Origin: Micromonospora sp. M71_S20
Lineage (GTDB): Bacteria; Actinomycetota; Actinomycetes; Mycobacteriales; Micromonosporaceae
Direction: 5' to 3'
DNA: 64,000 nt
Assembly (NCBI RefSeq): GCF_003664255.1
Contig: NZ_RCCV01000003.1
Span: 372,001 to 436,000, forward strand
Below, in pieces: positions 8,746 through 18,587 of the stretch. The translations under genes were made by a program, and so were the position numbers. Every line of letters starts with the position of its first letter. The first letter of the stretch is position 1. The notes under the pieces are model-generated. The model searched no databases. It saw only the letters and a list, made by a program, of their open reading frames with translations, and was not told the DNA's origin.

Positions 8746-9553
8746 CTCGTCGGGCGGGACGCTGGCCGCGTACCGGGCGCTGCTCGGCGCGCAGGCGCGG
8801 GCGCAGACGGCGTACCGGACCTCGTTCGCGATCGACCTGGTCGGCAACGTCGGGTCCACCGTCTTCGACGTGCTCACCGTGCTGGTGATCTTCGGGGTGA
8901 CGCGGGAGCTGGGCGGCTTCACGCTGCGCGAGACGATGGTGATGGTCGGCCTCTCGACCTGCGCCTTCGCCGTCGCCGACCTGCTTGTGGGCAACATCGA
9001 GCGGCTGCCCCGGTACGTGCGCACCGGGCTCTTCGACGCCGTGCTGGTCCGCCCGCTGGGCGCCCTGCCCCAGCTGCTGCTGATGGACCTGCCGCTGCGC
9101 AAGGTGTCGCGCGCGGTCTTCGGCCTCGCCGTGCTGGTCGTCGCCGTCGGCTCGGCCGGTGTCGGGTGGACCCCGGCGCGGGCGCTGCTGGTGGTCCTCG
9201 CCCCGCTGGCCGGCGTGGTCTTCTTCGGGTCGGTCTTCGTGGCCACCGCCACCGTCTCGTTCTGGTGGGTCGACTCGGGGGAGCTGGCCAACTCGGTGAC
9301 CTACGGCGGTCGGGACTTCACCTCGTACCCGGTCACCGTCTTCGAGGGCTGGTTCCGCGCGGTGTTCGCGTACGGCCTGGGCTTCGCCTTCGTCAGCTAC
9401 CACCCGGCGCTGACGCTGCTCGGCCGCGCCGACCCGCTCGGCCTGCCGGCGTGGGTCGGCTGGGCCGCGCCGGCCGTCGCGCTGGTCGCGGCCGCGGGGG
9501 CGGCGGCGGCCTGGCGCACCGGGGTCCGCCACTACCGGAGTACGGGGTCATGA
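8738..9553 (+). CDS. ABC-2 type transporter permease (second subunit)
   Basis: 271 aa, about six membrane segments, in the same family as the preceding permease (AYRTSFAIDLVGNVGSTVFDVLTVLVIF near the start; DFTSYPVTVFEGWFRAVFAYGLGFAFVSYHPALTLLG near the end). It overlaps the upstream gene by 8 nt and the downstream ATPase by 4 nt (ATGA), so all three products are probably translated in a coupled way. The two permeases likely pair as a heterodimer in the cytoplasmic membrane. Substrate unknown. Confidence 0.9.
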   Translation: MADSSGGTLAAYRALLGAQARAQTAYRTSFAIDLVGNVGSTVFDVLTVLVIFGVTRELGGFTLRETMVMVGLSTCAFAVADLLVGNIERLPRYVRTGLFDAVLVRPLGALPQLLLMDLPLRKVSRAVFGLAVLVVAVGSAGVGWTPARALLVVLAPLAGVVFFGSVFVATATVSFWWVDSGELANSVTYGGRDFTSYPVTVFEGWFRAVFAYGLGFAFVSYHPALTLLGRADPLGLPAWVGWAAPAVALVAAAGAAAAWRTGVRHYRSTGS

Positions 9554-10512
9554 GCGACGACGTGATCGTGGCCGACGGGCTGCGCAAGGAGTTCACCGTC
9601 CGGGTGCGGGCCGGCCGGCTGCGGCGGGAGAAGCGGCGGGTCACCGCCGTCGACGGGATCGACCTGCGGGTGCCCCGCGGCGAGATGCTCGGCTACATCG
9701 GGCCCAACGGCGCCGGCAAGTCGACGACGCTCAAGATGTTCACCGGCGTGCTGACGCCCTCCGCCGGCGAGGTACGCGTGTGCGGGCTGCGTCCGGTGGC
9801 CCAGCGGACCCGGCTCGCGCTGCGCGTCGGCGTGGTCTTCGGCCAGCGCTCGCAGCTCTGGTGGGACCTGCCGCTGGGCGACTCGTTCGCGCTGCTTCGG
9901 CACGTCTACCGGGTGCCGGCCGCCGCGCACGCCGCCCGGCTGCGCCGCTGCCGGAGCCTGCTCGACCTGGATCCGTTCCTGGACACCCCGGTTCGGCAGC
10001 TCTCCCTCGGGCAACGCATGCGCGGCGAGCTGACCGCCGCCCTGCTGCACGGCCCGGAGGTGCTCTTCCTCGACGAGCCCACCATCGGCCTCGACGTGGT
10101 CAGCAAGCAGGCGGTCCGCGGCTTCCTCGCCGAGCTGGGCCGGGCCGGGGACACGACGCTGGTGCTCACCACGCACGACCTGGCCGACATCGAGCGGCTC
10201 TGCCGGCGCCTCGTGGTGGTCGACCACGGGCGGGTGGTGCACGACGGGTCGATCGCCGCGCTGCACGAGCGGTACGGGTCGCGCCGGCTGCTCGTCGCCG
10301 ACCTCGACGCCCCGCTGCCCGAGCCGCCGGCGCTGCCCGGCGCGCCGCTGCAGCGGCAGGAGGCCGACGGGCACCGGCTGGTCTTCGCGCTGGAGTCGGC
10401 GGGGGTGGCCGAGGTGGTGGCTGCCCTGGCCGGGCTGGGCGCGCTGCGGGACGTCTCGATCGTCGAGCCGGACATCGAGGACGTGGTGGCCCGGCTCTAC
10501 CGCAGCCGCTGA
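9550..10512 (+). CDS. ABC transporter ATP-binding protein
   Basis: 320 aa nucleotide-binding subunit for the two permeases upstream. Walker A GPNGAGKST lies at about residues 51-59, the signature LSLGQRMRGEL near 150, Walker B VLFLDEPTIGLD, and the switch His in LVLTTHDLADIERLC. A long basic insert (RAGRLRREKRR) before the first strand is typical of the ATPases that serve this permease family. The start is the ATG that overlaps the preceding stop. A hairpin terminator follows at 10524. The direction is predicted to be export, by family. Confidence 0.93.
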   Translation: MSDDVIVADGLRKEFTVRVRAGRLRREKRRVTAVDGIDLRVPRGEMLGYIGPNGAGKSTTLKMFTGVLTPSAGEVRVCGLRPVAQRTRLALRVGVVFGQRSQLWWDLPLGDSFALLRHVYRVPAAAHAARLRRCRSLLDLDPFLDTPVRQLSLGQRMRGELTAALLHGPEVLFLDEPTIGLDVVSKQAVRGFLAELGRAGDTTLVLTTHDLADIERLCRRLVVVDHGRVVHDGSIAALHERYGSRRLLVADLDAPLPEPPALPGAPLQRQEADGHRLVFALESAGVAEVVAALAGLGALRDVSIVEPDIEDVVARLYRSR

Positions 10513-10523
10513 CGCCGTGACGG

Positions 10524-10558
10524 CGACGGCCCCTCACCGCGTGCGGGAGGGGCCGTCG
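10524..10558. terminator. Bidirectional hairpin between convergent genes
   Basis: A stem of 12 bp (10524-10535 with 10547-10558, core GACGGCCCCTC) and an 11-nt loop between the ABC operon and the leftward DUF3043 gene. Position and symmetry suit termination in both directions. Confidence 0.75.
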
Positions 10559-10569
10559 GTGCGGCAGGC

Positions 10570-11178
10570 TCAGACCGGGTCGCCGATGTCGACCCGGGGC
10601 GCGGGGGCGCGCATCCGGCGGAACGTGATCGACCGCATGATGGCGTAGAGGTAGAGCGAGCCCATCCGCTGCCCGGTGTTCGGGAAACGCTCCCGGACCA
10701 GCTTGCGGATCTTGCGCGAGATCAGGATCGAGTCGACCACCACGCCCAGGGCGAGCGCGCCCCAGAGGATGTTGGAGACCAGGCGGACGACCGGCGGCAT
10801 CGCGGCGTTCGAGCCGATCAGCACGATCAGCGCCCCACCGAAGAACCAGGTGCCGATCGTACGCCGGGAGTCGACCACGTTGCGGGCCAGCAGCCGCTCC
10901 GGGCCGCGGTCGCGGGGGCCACCCTCACGGCGGAACTCCTCCGCCGCCTCGGCGCGCAGTTGGCGCTTGCGCTCCCGCTGCTCCTCCTTGGTCAACGGCT
11001 TGGTGGCCGCGGCCGGCCGGCGGCCGGCGGTCGGCCGCTTCGGGGTGGCCTTGCCCAGTTCCTTCTTGCTCGGGGTGTAGCCCCGGGGCTGGGCGGGCGT
11101 GGACTCCTCGTCGGGGGTCACCGGGGTGACGGCCTCGTCGACGAGGTCGGAGGACTTGCGGCGAAACAGCGACGGCAC
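10570..11178 (-). CDS. DUF3043 family membrane protein
   Basis: 202 aa from the GTG at 11178 (MPSLFRRKSSDLVDE), a start common in the family; an ATG at 11226 would add 16 residues rich in His and Pro and is less likely. The N-terminal half is charged and Pro/Lys-rich (KPLTKEEQRERKRQLRAEAA). Two membrane segments follow (TWFFGGALIVLIGSNAAM and NILWGALALGVVVDSILI). The conserved tail GQRMGSLYLYAIMRSITFRRMRAPAPRV is characteristic. Found throughout actinobacteria; function unknown. Confidence 0.85.
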   Translation of the reverse strand: MPSLFRRKSSDLVDEAVTPVTPDEESTPAQPRGYTPSKKELGKATPKRPTAGRRPAAATKPLTKEEQRERKRQLRAEAAEEFRREGGPRDRGPERLLARNVVDSRRTIGTWFFGGALIVLIGSNAAMPPVVRLVSNILWGALALGVVVDSILISRKIRKLVRERFPNTGQRMGSLYLYAIMRSITFRRMRAPAPRVDIGDPV

Positions 11179-11201
11179 GCGGAAAGGGTAGCCAAACGAC
11201 G

Positions 11202-11233
11202 GCGCCCGGTGCACATCGCGGTGCACCGGGCGC
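11202..11233 (-). terminator. Hairpin downstream of murA
   Basis: A perfect 13-bp stem (11202-11214 with 11221-11233) and 6-nt loop, 19 nt past the murA stop and upstream of the DUF3043 gene. Probably ends the murA transcript. Confidence 0.75.
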
Positions 11234-11251
11234 GTACGGGAGTGGTCGACG

Positions 11252-12607
11252 TTACGGACGCTCGACGTGCGCGCCCAGGTCCGCCAGCTTCGCCTCGAAG
11301 TCCTCGTAGCCCCGGTTGATCAGGTCCACGCCGTAGACCCGGGAGGTGCCCTCGGCGGCCAGCGCGGCGATCAGGTGGCTGAAACCGGCCCGCAGGTCGG
11401 GGATGACCAGGTCGGCGGCGTGCAGCTTGCTCGGCCCCGCGATCACCGCCGAGTGCTTGAAGTTGCGCCGGCCGAAGCGGCACGGCGTGCCGCCCAGGCA
11501 GTCCCGGTAGACCTGGATGTTGGCGCCCATCGAGTTGAGCGCCTCGGTGTAGCCCAGCCGCTGCTCGTAGACCGTCTCGTGGACGATGGACAGGCCCCGG
11601 GCCTGGGTGAGCGCCACCACCAGCGGCTGCTGCCAGTCGGTCATGAAGCCCGGGTGCACGTCGGTCTCCAGCGCCACCGACCGCAGCTCGCCGCCCGGGT
11701 GCCAGAACCGGATCCCGCCCTCCTGGCCCGGGTCGCCCAGCTTCGGCGGCCGGGCGTCGGTGACCTCGTACTCGCCGCCGACGGAGCGGAAGATGTTCAG
11801 GAAGGTCATCATGTCGGCCTGCTGCGCGCCGAGCACCTCGACGTGGCCGCGGGTGGCCAGCGCCGCCGCCGCCCAGCTCGCGGCCTCGATCCGGTCCGGG
11901 ATCGGCCGGTGCGTGTAGCCGTGCAGCTTCGGCACGCCCTGGATCTCGATGACCCGGTCGGTGTGCACCTTGATGATCGCGCCCATCTTCTGCAGGATGC
12001 AGATCAGGTCGATGATCTCCGGCTCCACCGCGGCGTTGCGCAGCTCGGTGACGCCCTCGGCCATCACGGCCGTGAGCAGCACCTGCTCGGTCGCGCCGAC
12101 GCTCGGGTACGGCAGGGCGAACTTGGTGCCGTGCAGCCCGTTCGGCGCCGACAGGTGCAGCCCCTCCGGGGTCTTCTCGACCGTCGCGCCGAACTCCCGC
12201 AGCGCCTGGAGGTGGAAGTCGATCGGGCGCGGCCCGATGTGGCAGCCGCCCAGGTCGGGGATGAACGCGTGGCCGAGGCGGTGCAGCAGCGGCCCGCAGA
12301 ACAGGATCGGGATCCGGCTGGAGCCCGCGTGCACGTTGATCTGGTCCGTGCTGGCGCTCTCCACGTTCGCCGGGTCGAAGACGAGCTCGCCGTCCTCCCC
12401 GCCGTCGGTGACCTTGACCCCGTGCAGGCCGAGCAGGCCCCGGACCACCTCGACGTCGCGGATCTTCGGCACGTCGAACAGTCGGCTCGGGCTGTCACCC
12501 AGCAGGGCGGCGACCATCGCCTTCGAAACCAGGTTCTTCGCGCCGCGCACGCGGATCCGCCCTTCGAGCGGAGTACCTCCGTGTACGACCAGGACGTCGT
12601 CGGTCAA
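11252..12607 (-). CDS. murA: UDP-N-acetylglucosamine 1-carboxyvinyltransferase
   Basis: 451 aa. Transfers enolpyruvate from PEP to UDP-GlcNAc, the first committed step of peptidoglycan synthesis, in the cytoplasm. EPSP-synthase-like fold. Visible motifs: substrate Lys-Asn in RGAKNLVSKAMVAALL, the catalytic-loop Cys in LGGCHIGPRPIDFH, and PSVGATEQVLLTA. The Cys implies a fosfomycin-sensitive enzyme, unlike the Asp of mycobacterial MurA. The start is TTG at 12607, with GGAGG five bases upstream; the open frame continues upstream without resemblance to MurA. Actinobacteria often carry two murA-like genes, so this may be one of a pair. Confidence 0.93.
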   Translation of the reverse strand: MTDDVLVVHGGTPLEGRIRVRGAKNLVSKAMVAALLGDSPSRLFDVPKIRDVEVVRGLLGLHGVKVTDGGEDGELVFDPANVESASTDQINVHAGSSRIPILFCGPLLHRLGHAFIPDLGGCHIGPRPIDFHLQALREFGATVEKTPEGLHLSAPNGLHGTKFALPYPSVGATEQVLLTAVMAEGVTELRNAAVEPEIIDLICILQKMGAIIKVHTDRVIEIQGVPKLHGYTHRPIPDRIEAASWAAAALATRGHVEVLGAQQADMMTFLNIFRSVGGEYEVTDARPPKLGDPGQEGGIRFWHPGGELRSVALETDVHPGFMTDWQQPLVVALTQARGLSIVHETVYEQRLGYTEALNSMGANIQVYRDCLGGTPCRFGRRNFKHSAVIAGPSKLHAADLVIPDLRAGFSHLIAALAAEGTSRVYGVDLINRGYEDFEAKLADLGAHVERP

Positions 12608-12819
12608 CGCAACCTCCAGCGCGTCGGTGCTGCCGTGTTGATGGTGGGGCTCGCGATTGTCATCGCTACCCAGAATGCGGCCATGTCGAAACGGCCCGCG
12701 TGAGTCGTCGCACCGGCAGCATAGCCCTCGGTGACGATCATGGACCCGGTCACATCGCCCCTGAGGGTACTTATCGGCGATCCGACCCTTTTCCGTGCCA
12801 ATGCCGCTACGGACGGTGA

Positions 12820-14028
12820 TTAGCTCGCTGCCGGCGGCGGGGTGTCGGCGCCGGGCAGGGCCAGCATCTTCTCCAGCGCGACCCGGGCGTGGTGCGCGGT
12901 GTCCGGGTCGACGGTGATCTGGTTGACCAGCCGGCCGCCCGCCAGCTCCTCCAGCGCCCAGACCAGGTGGGGCAGGTCGATCCGGTTCATGGTCGAGCAG
13001 TAGCAGACGGCCTTGTCCAGGAACATGATCTGCTTGTCCGGGTGGGCCAGCGCGAGCCGGCGGACCAGGTTCAGCTCGGTGCCCACCGCCCAGGCCGAGC
13101 CGGCCGGGGCCGCCTCGATGGCCTTGATGATGTATTCCGTCGAACCGACGAAGTCGGCGGCGGTGACCACCTCGTGCCGGCACTCCGGGTGGACCAGCAC
13201 GTTCACCCCCGGCACCCGCTCCCGCACGTCGTTGACGCTGTCCAGCGTGAAGCGGCCGTGCACCGAGCAGTGCCCGCGCCACAGGATCATCCGCGCGTCG
13301 CGCAGCTGCTCCGGGGTGAGCCCGCCGTTCGGCTTGTGCGGGTCGTAGAGGACGCAGTCGTCCAGCGAGAAGCCCATCTCCAGCACCGCCGTGTTGCGGC
13401 CCAGGTGCTGGTCGGGGAAGAAGAAGACCTTCGACCCCTGCTGGTACGCCCACTCCAGCGCCCGCTTCGCGTTCGACGAGGTGCAGACCACGCCGCCGTT
13501 GCGCCCGACGAAGCCCTTGATGTCCGCCGAGGAGTTCATGTAGGTCACCGGGACGGTCTCCGCCGCGATGCCCAGTTCGCTGAGCACGTCCCAGGCGGTC
13601 TCGACCTGCGACAGCACCGCCATGTCCGCCATCGAGCAGCCGGCGGCCAGGTCGGGCAGGATGACCTTCTGCGCGTCCGAGGTGAGGATGTCGGCGCTCT
13701 CGGCCATGAAGTGCACGCCGCAGAAGACGATGTACTCCGCGTCGGGCCGGGCCGCCGCCTCGCGGGCCAGCTTGAACGAGTCGCCTGTCACGTCGGCGAA
13801 CTGGATCACCTCGTCGCGCTGGTAGTGGTGCCCCAGCACGAAGACCTTGCTGCCCAGCGCCGCCTTCGCCGCCGTCGCCCGGGCCACCAGGTCCGGGTCG
13901 CTGGGCGCCGGCAGGTCACCCGGACACTCGACGCCGCGCTCCGTGGCGGGGTCGCTGCCCCGGCCGAGCAGCAGCAGTGCCGTCGCGGTGTTGGAGGGTT
14001 CCACCCAGGTCGAAGTCACGTGCCCCAT
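12820..14028 (-). CDS. nadA: Quinolinate synthase
   Basis: 402 aa from ATG 14028 (MGHVTSTWVEPSN); GTG at 14019 is an alternative. Condenses iminoaspartate with dihydroxyacetone phosphate to quinolinate for de novo NAD synthesis. The three [4Fe-4S] cysteines are apparent in GCSMADM, HPECRHEV and DKAVCYCSTMNR, and the family motifs VLGHHYQRDEVIQFAD and YVNSSA-like YMNSSADIKG are present. nadB and nadC are not next to it. Divergent from the glycerate kinase with a 59-bp gap that must hold both promoters. Confidence 0.95.
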   Translation of the reverse strand: MGHVTSTWVEPSNTATALLLLGRGSDPATERGVECPGDLPAPSDPDLVARATAAKAALGSKVFVLGHHYQRDEVIQFADVTGDSFKLAREAAARPDAEYIVFCGVHFMAESADILTSDAQKVILPDLAAGCSMADMAVLSQVETAWDVLSELGIAAETVPVTYMNSSADIKGFVGRNGGVVCTSSNAKRALEWAYQQGSKVFFFPDQHLGRNTAVLEMGFSLDDCVLYDPHKPNGGLTPEQLRDARMILWRGHCSVHGRFTLDSVNDVRERVPGVNVLVHPECRHEVVTAADFVGSTEYIIKAIEAAPAGSAWAVGTELNLVRRLALAHPDKQIMFLDKAVCYCSTMNRIDLPHLVWALEELAGGRLVNQITVDPDTAHHARVALEKMLALPGADTPPPAAS

Positions 14029-14087
14029 GGTCCCACAGTGCGGCCTCGGCGCAGCCTCCACCGGTGTGTGCTGCCACACTGCTCGAC

Positions 14088-15227
14088 ATGCGCGTGCTGC
14101 TCTGTCCGGACAAGTTCGCCGGTACCCTGCCGGCCCCGCAGGTCGCCGAGGCCGTGGCCACCGGCTGGCGGGAGGTCGCGCCCGCCGACGACCTGCTCGT
14201 CCGGCCCCTGTCGGACGGTGGGCCGGGCTTCCTCGACGTGCTCTCCGACGCCCTCGGCGGGCGCCGGATCCCGGTGCCGACCGTCGACCCGCTGGGCCGC
14301 CCGGCGGCCGGTGAGATCCTGCTCACCGACGACGGTGCGACCGCCTGGCTGGAGAGCGCCCAGGCGTGCGGGCTGCACCTGCTCGGCGCGGACGAGCGGG
14401 ACCCGAAGACCACCTCCTCGTACGGGCTGGGGGTGCTGGTGGCCGCCGCCGTGGAGGCCGGCGCCCGGACGGTCGTGATCGGGCTGGGCGGCTCCGGCAC
14501 CAACGACGGCGGCGCGGGCATGCTCACCGCGCTCGGCGCGACCCCGCTGGACGCCACCGGCCAGGCACTGCCGTACGGCGGGGCCGCGCTCGGCGCGGTG
14601 GACGCCCTCGACGGCGCGCCCCGGCTGCGCGACGCCCGCCTGGTGGCCGCCACCGACGTGGACAACCCGCTGCTCGGGCTGCACGGGGCCAGCAATGTGT
14701 TCGGCCCGCAGAAGGGCGCCGACCGGGCCGACGTGCTGCTGCTCGACGCCGCGCTGGAGCGCTTCGCCGCCGTGCTGGAGCGGGACCTGCCCGGCTGCCC
14801 CGAACGACTGGGCGCGCTGCCCGGCGGTGGCGCGGCCGGCGGGCTGGGCGCGGCCGTCCTGGCGCTGGGCGGGCACTGCGAGTCGGGCATCGGCCTGGTC
14901 ACCCGGGCGATCGGGCTGGACGTCACGCTCGACGCGGTCGACCTGGTGATCACCGGGGAGGGCTCGTTCGACCACCAGTCGCTGCGCGGCAAGGTGGTGG
15001 CCGGGGTGGCCGGCGCCGCCCGGGACCGGGGCGTGCCCTGCGTGGTGGTCGCGGGCCGGGTGAGCACCGGGCGGCGCGAGGCCGGGGCGGCCGGAGTGAC
15101 CGACGCGTACAGCCTGGTGGAGCACTTCGGGGGCGAGGAACGCGGCGGGCTGGCCGCCGCGATGGAACGCCCGGCCGAGGGGCTGCGGGCGCTCGGCACC
15201 CGGCTCGCCCGGCAGTGGAGCCGCTGA
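14088..15227 (+). CDS. Glycerate kinase family protein
   Basis: 379 aa. GckA/GlxK-type glycerate kinase fold: MRVLLCPDKFAGTLPAPQVAEAVATGW at the start, LGGSGTNDGGAGMLTALGA, DVDNPLLGLHGASNVFGPQKGA and GEGSFDHQSLRGK near the end. Predicted to phosphorylate glycerate with ATP in the cytoplasm. The ATG at 14088 is where family similarity begins. It lies beside erpA and adoK, the same neighbourhood as in M. tuberculosis (Rv2205c region, recalled). A hairpin follows immediately. Confidence 0.9.
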   Translation: MRVLLCPDKFAGTLPAPQVAEAVATGWREVAPADDLLVRPLSDGGPGFLDVLSDALGGRRIPVPTVDPLGRPAAGEILLTDDGATAWLESAQACGLHLLGADERDPKTTSSYGLGVLVAAAVEAGARTVVIGLGGSGTNDGGAGMLTALGATPLDATGQALPYGGAALGAVDALDGAPRLRDARLVAATDVDNPLLGLHGASNVFGPQKGADRADVLLLDAALERFAAVLERDLPGCPERLGALPGGGAAGGLGAAVLALGGHCESGIGLVTRAIGLDVTLDAVDLVITGEGSFDHQSLRGKVVAGVAGAARDRGVPCVVVAGRVSTGRREAGAAGVTDAYSLVEHFGGEERGGLAAAMERPAEGLRALGTRLARQWSR

Positions 15228-15230
15228 CCA

Positions 15231-15256
15231 CGCCCGGTGCCCGGGCGCACCGGGCG
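15231..15256 (+). terminator. Hairpin after the glycerate kinase
   Basis: A 9-bp stem (CGCCCGGTG at 15231-15239 with its complement at 15248-15256) and an 8-nt loop, starting 4 nt after the stop codon. Confidence 0.65.
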
Positions 15257-15390
15257 GCGGCCCTGGTCACGCCGAACAGGTGGGGTCGGCCGTGGCGGCG
15301 TACCATCGGATCTGGACCACACCGGGAATGGCTGGGCGACAGGAGATGTTGGCCAGTGCGTCCGGACCCAACCGCGCAGGGAGATTTCAC

Positions 15391-15759
15391 GTGACCACGC
15401 CAGCGCAGACCGAGTCGACCGAGGCCAAGGCCCCCACGTCCGTCGTCCTCACCGACGTCGCGGCGCAGAAGGTCAAGGCCCTGATCGAGCAGGAAGGCCG
15501 CGACGACCTGCGGCTCCGGGTCGCCGTGCAGCCGGGTGGCTGCTCCGGCCTGCGGTACCAGCTCTTCTTCGACGAGCGGTCGCTCGACGGTGACGTCGTG
15601 ACCGACTACGACGGGGTCGAGGTCGTCGTCGACCGGATGAGCGCCCCCTACCTGGCCGGCGCCACCATCGACTTCGCCGACCGGATCGACGCCCAGGGCT
15701 TCACCATCGACAACCCCAACGCGGGCAGCTCCTGCGCCTGCGGTGACTCGTTCAGCTGA
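15391..15759 (+). CDS. erpA: Iron-sulfur cluster insertion protein, HesB/IscA/ErpA family
   Basis: 122 aa from the GTG at 15391, preceded by GGGAG. A-type Fe-S carrier: the three cluster-binding cysteines are in QPGGCSGLRYQ and SSCACGDSFS. The N-terminal 20 residues are a Thr/Glu-rich extension. It delivers clusters to apo-enzymes; nadA and the Rieske subunit qcrA in this window are plausible clients, though nothing in the sequence shows that. Monocistronic between two hairpins. Confidence 0.9.
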   Translation: MTTPAQTESTEAKAPTSVVLTDVAAQKVKALIEQEGRDDLRLRVAVQPGGCSGLRYQLFFDERSLDGDVVTDYDGVEVVVDRMSAPYLAGATIDFADRIDAQGFTIDNPNAGSSCACGDSFS

Positions 15760-15777
15760 GCCAGACCTCCGCTGACC

Positions 15778-15811
15778 ACGGCGGGGCCGTCCCACGGGGC
15801 GGCCCCGCCGT
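15778..15811 (+). terminator. Hairpin after erpA
   Basis: Perfect 12-bp stem (15778-15789 with 15800-15811; ACGGCGGGGCCG) and a 10-nt loop, 18 nt after the erpA stop. Confidence 0.75.
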
Positions 15812-15892
15812 CGTCTTCCGGTCGGGAATGGGCCGTCGGGAAGGTGAACCGGGGCCGACCGACAGGTCATCCTGAGGGGGCCGGGCCGGTAG

Positions 15893-16906
<1,014 letters not shown>

Positions 16907-16927
16907 CACCGGCGCCGGTCGTGTCCG

Positions 16928-16969
16928 CCGGGCCGCCGGGAGTGGGCAGGAACACCCCTGGCGGCCCGG
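16928..16969. terminator. Hairpin between adoK and tusA
   Basis: 10-bp stem CCGGGCCGCC / GGCGGCCCGG (16928-16937 with 16960-16969) and a 22-nt loop between convergent genes; may serve both. Confidence 0.55.
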
Positions 16970-17016
16970 GGCGGCGCGGCCTGTCCGCCCCGGGCCCGCC
17001 GCCCCGCGCACCGTGG

Positions 17017-17250
17017 TCAGTGGCGGCGGCGGACGTCGAAGGCGGGGCCGTCGGGGCCGGTGACCGTGCCGAGGAACTCGTGGCCGCGCATCCGGCACCA
17101 GGCCGGGATGTCCACCGCCGCGGCCGGGTCGTCGGCGAGCACCCGCAGCACCGTGCCGACGGGCAGCTCGGGCAGCCGCCGGGCCGCCGCGATCACCGGC
17201 AGCGGGCAGCGCTGACCGCGGCAGTCGAGGATCTCCGCCGGCGCCGTCAC
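17017..17250 (-). CDS. TusA-family sulfurtransferase
   Basis: 77 aa sulfur carrier. The active-site Cys and CPxP motif are in DCRGQRCPLPVIAAARRL, and the fold continues through LRVLADDPAAAVDIPAWCRMRGHEFLG. The GTG start at 17250 overlaps the desulfurase stop by 4 nt (GTGA), so the two are probably translated together and persulfide passes from the desulfurase to this protein. The usual TusBCDE partners are absent; the final acceptor is unknown. Confidence 0.88.
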   Translation of the reverse strand: MTAPAEILDCRGQRCPLPVIAAARRLPELPVGTVLRVLADDPAAAVDIPAWCRMRGHEFLGTVTGPDGPAFDVRRRH

Positions 17251-18398
17251 AGCCCCACCACCCCCGCCTCGGCGCGCAGTTCCGCCACGACGCCGGGCAG
17301 CTCGGCGAGGAACCTCTCGACGTCGGCCTCCGTCGTCTCCCGGTGCAGCGAGACCCGTACGTTGCCGTGCGAGAGCACCCCCATCGCCTCCAGCACGTGC
17401 GACGGCCGCAGCGTCGACGACGTGCACGAGGAGCCCGAGGAGACGGCGAACCCGCGCCGGTCGAGCGCGTGCAGCAGGGCCTCGCCGTCGACGTAGAGGC
17501 AGGAGAAGGTCACCAGGTGCGGCAGGCGGTGGTCGGGATCACCCACCACCTCCACGTCGGGCACCTCGGCCGCCACCCGGGCCCGGATCCGGGCCACCAG
17601 CGGCGCCAGCCGGGCCGCCTCGGCTCCGGCGTCGGCCGCCGCCGCGCGCAGGCTCGCCGCCGCCGCCACCACCGCCGGCAGGTTGAGCGTTCCCGGCGTA
17701 CGCCCCGCTTCCCGCTCGTCGGCCGGCCAGGGCGACTCCCAGCGGGTGCCCTTGCGGACGACCAGCAGCCCCACCCCGGGCGGCCCGCCCCACTTGTGCG
17801 CGCTGGCGGTCAGCACCGACCAGCCCGCCGGCACCGGGGCCCGGCCCACCACCTGGGCGGCGTCCACGTACAGCGGCACCCCGGCCTCGGCGCACTCCCG
17901 CGCGGCCCCGGCCACCGGCTGGAGCGTGCCGACCTCGTGGCTGGCGGCGATCAACGCGGCCAGCGCCACCCCCGGCGCCCGGACGGCCGCCGCCCAGCGG
18001 TCCAGGTCGAGCCGGCCGAGCCGGTCCACCGGCACGGACGTCGCCGTGCGGCCCGCCGCGACGTGCTGCTCGGCGGCGTGCAGCACCGCCGAGTGCTCGA
18101 TCGCGGAGTGCACCAGGGCCGGACCGACCCGACGCCGGCCGGTCAGGCCCCCCAGCACGGCGGAGTGCGCGGCCGTCGTACCGCTGGGGGTGAAGGACAG
18201 CTCGTCGGCGCGGACGCCGAGCGTCTGCGCGCAGGCCTCGCGGGCGGCGTCGAGAAGTTGACGGGCGCGACGGGCCTGCGTGTAGAGCCGGCCGGGGTCG
18301 GCCCAGCCGTCGTCGAGGGCGGCCAGCAGCGCCTGCCGGGCGACCGGATGCAGCGGCGCGGCGGTGGCCGCGTCCAGGTAGACCGGGGATGCGCTCAC
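17247..18398 (-). CDS. Cysteine desulfurase (class V aminotransferase, IscS/NifS type)
   Basis: 383 aa. PLP enzyme that takes sulfur from cysteine. The PLP Lys is in LTASAHKWGGPPGVGLL; the persulfide Cys is in SSGSSCTSSTLRPSHVLEAMG, the group I (IscS-like) arrangement. N-terminus VYLDAATAAPLHPVARQAL is typical. The start is probably GTG 18398 (MSASPVYLDAATAAP); TTG 18407 would add three residues. It pairs only with TusA, not with an ISC or SUF scaffold, which points to tRNA or cofactor thiolation rather than general Fe-S assembly (inference). Confidence 0.92.
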   Translation of the reverse strand: MSASPVYLDAATAAPLHPVARQALLAALDDGWADPGRLYTQARRARQLLDAAREACAQTLGVRADELSFTPSGTTAAHSAVLGGLTGRRRVGPALVHSAIEHSAVLHAAEQHVAAGRTATSVPVDRLGRLDLDRWAAAVRAPGVALAALIAASHEVGTLQPVAGAARECAEAGVPLYVDAAQVVGRAPVPAGWSVLTASAHKWGGPPGVGLLVVRKGTRWESPWPADEREAGRTPGTLNLPAVVAAAASLRAAAADAGAEAARLAPLVARIRARVAAEVPDVEVVGDPDHRLPHLVTFSCLYVDGEALLHALDRRGFAVSSGSSCTSSTLRPSHVLEAMGVLSHGNVRVSLHRETTEADVERFLAELPGVVAELRAEAGVVGL

Positions 18399-18587
18399 GC
18401 AAGCCAACGTATCGCGCCGGTATGCCCAAGATCCCCCCGATGGGGGCCGACAGCGACCCCAACACGGTCCAGCCCGTCATGGTCGAGTAATCTGCGACCG
18501 TCGGTGACGCCTTTGCCGCTGGTGCTGTCGCTCCGCAGGCGGAGGGCAGGGACAAGACACCGCGGCGCGCTAGGGAGGCAGGACCAG

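Noticed and set aside
12604..12801. 65-codon ORF between murA and nadA
   Set aside because: No good ribosome site and no recognisable features; treated as intergenic.
12608..13453. N-terminal extension of murA covering nadA antisense
   Set aside because: No similarity to MurA; a TTG with GGAGG at the right distance sits where homology begins.
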